From Shackletoniella antarctica (GTDB lineage: Bacteria; Cyanobacteriota; Cyanobacteriia; Phormidesmidales; Phormidesmidaceae): DNA of 32,685 bases. The stretch is taken from the NCBI GenBank assembly GCA_003241845.1, contig QBMN01000032.1, forward strand, positions 1 through 32,685, read 5' to 3'. The stretch's first letter is position 1. Each line of letters opens with the position of its first letter. The notes beneath the pieces were generated by a model. It did not search any database and had not been told where the DNA came from. It worked only from the letters and a program-made list of their open reading frames with translations. Shown in pieces: positions 32,658 to 32,685 of this stretch. The position numbers and the translations under genes are program-made.

Positions 32658-32685
32658 ATGACCGAAGACCCCTCCTCCCCAGAAC
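32658..32685 (+). CDS. Possible start of a gene running out of the window
   Basis: ATG at 32658 opens a frame (MTEDPSSPE) that runs to the window end, with AAAGG 8 nt upstream as a good ribosome-binding site. Nine codons are too few to identify a family, so it is reported as a partial, tentative gene. Confidence 0.35.

Overview
The window looks like chromosomal DNA of a GC-rich, probably filamentous cyanobacterium (Leptolyngbya/Nodosilinea-like; the genus is a guess). The evidence is the many HIP1 octamers (GCGATCGC), the cyanobacterial pipX-pipY pair with sepF and proC, NtcA-type promoters, a Nit6803-type nitrilase cluster and a CSP41b homologue. I found no rRNA, tRNA, IS transposase gene or CRISPR array.

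Bases 1-6600 are a cyanate module: a receiver-AraC response regulator, a cyanate-type ABC transporter (cynA-cynB-cynD) and, after about 660 bp of repeats, cyanase (cynS) and an NTF2-like protein. A lone SLC12-type cation:chloride cotransporter follows at 7-9.3 kb.

Bases 9440-17346 hold a Nit1C-type nitrogen-starvation cluster. On the minus strand these are the MSMEG_0572/Sll0783 protein, Nit6803-type nitrilase, radical SAM protein, GNAT, Sll0787-type AIR-synthase relative, a Uma2 nuclease-fold protein and an MSMEG_0565-type glycosyltransferase. The flavin monooxygenase-like MSMEG_0569 member is divergent on the plus strand. The 381-bp divergent region holds two perfect NtcA boxes (GTAN8TAC), each 22 nt from a TAN3T -10 box, one facing each way. 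Nit1C clusters have been linked to cyanide assimilation, so the window joins probable cyanide/nitrile and cyanate nitrogen scavenging.

From 17.6 to 32.5 kb the content is mostly housekeeping. It includes DUF4160/DUF2442, proC, sepF, pipY, pipX (the NtcA co-activator), a chorismate-binding TrpE/PabB-like enzyme, a CbiQ/EcfT protein, a DUF433/DUF5615 pair, a RelB-like antitoxin, der (engA), a second Uma2, a CSP41b-like protein, a J-domain/pentapeptide-repeat fusion, an HtpX-like protease and an archaeal/eukaryotic-type PheS.

Intergenic regions are full of short palindromic, MITE-like elements. These are a 237-bp element with 12-bp terminal inverted repeats (two full copies and one rearranged), a 73-bp element (three copies and a relic), a 105-bp element (two copies), and smaller palindromes, two of which lie inside the nitrilase operon.
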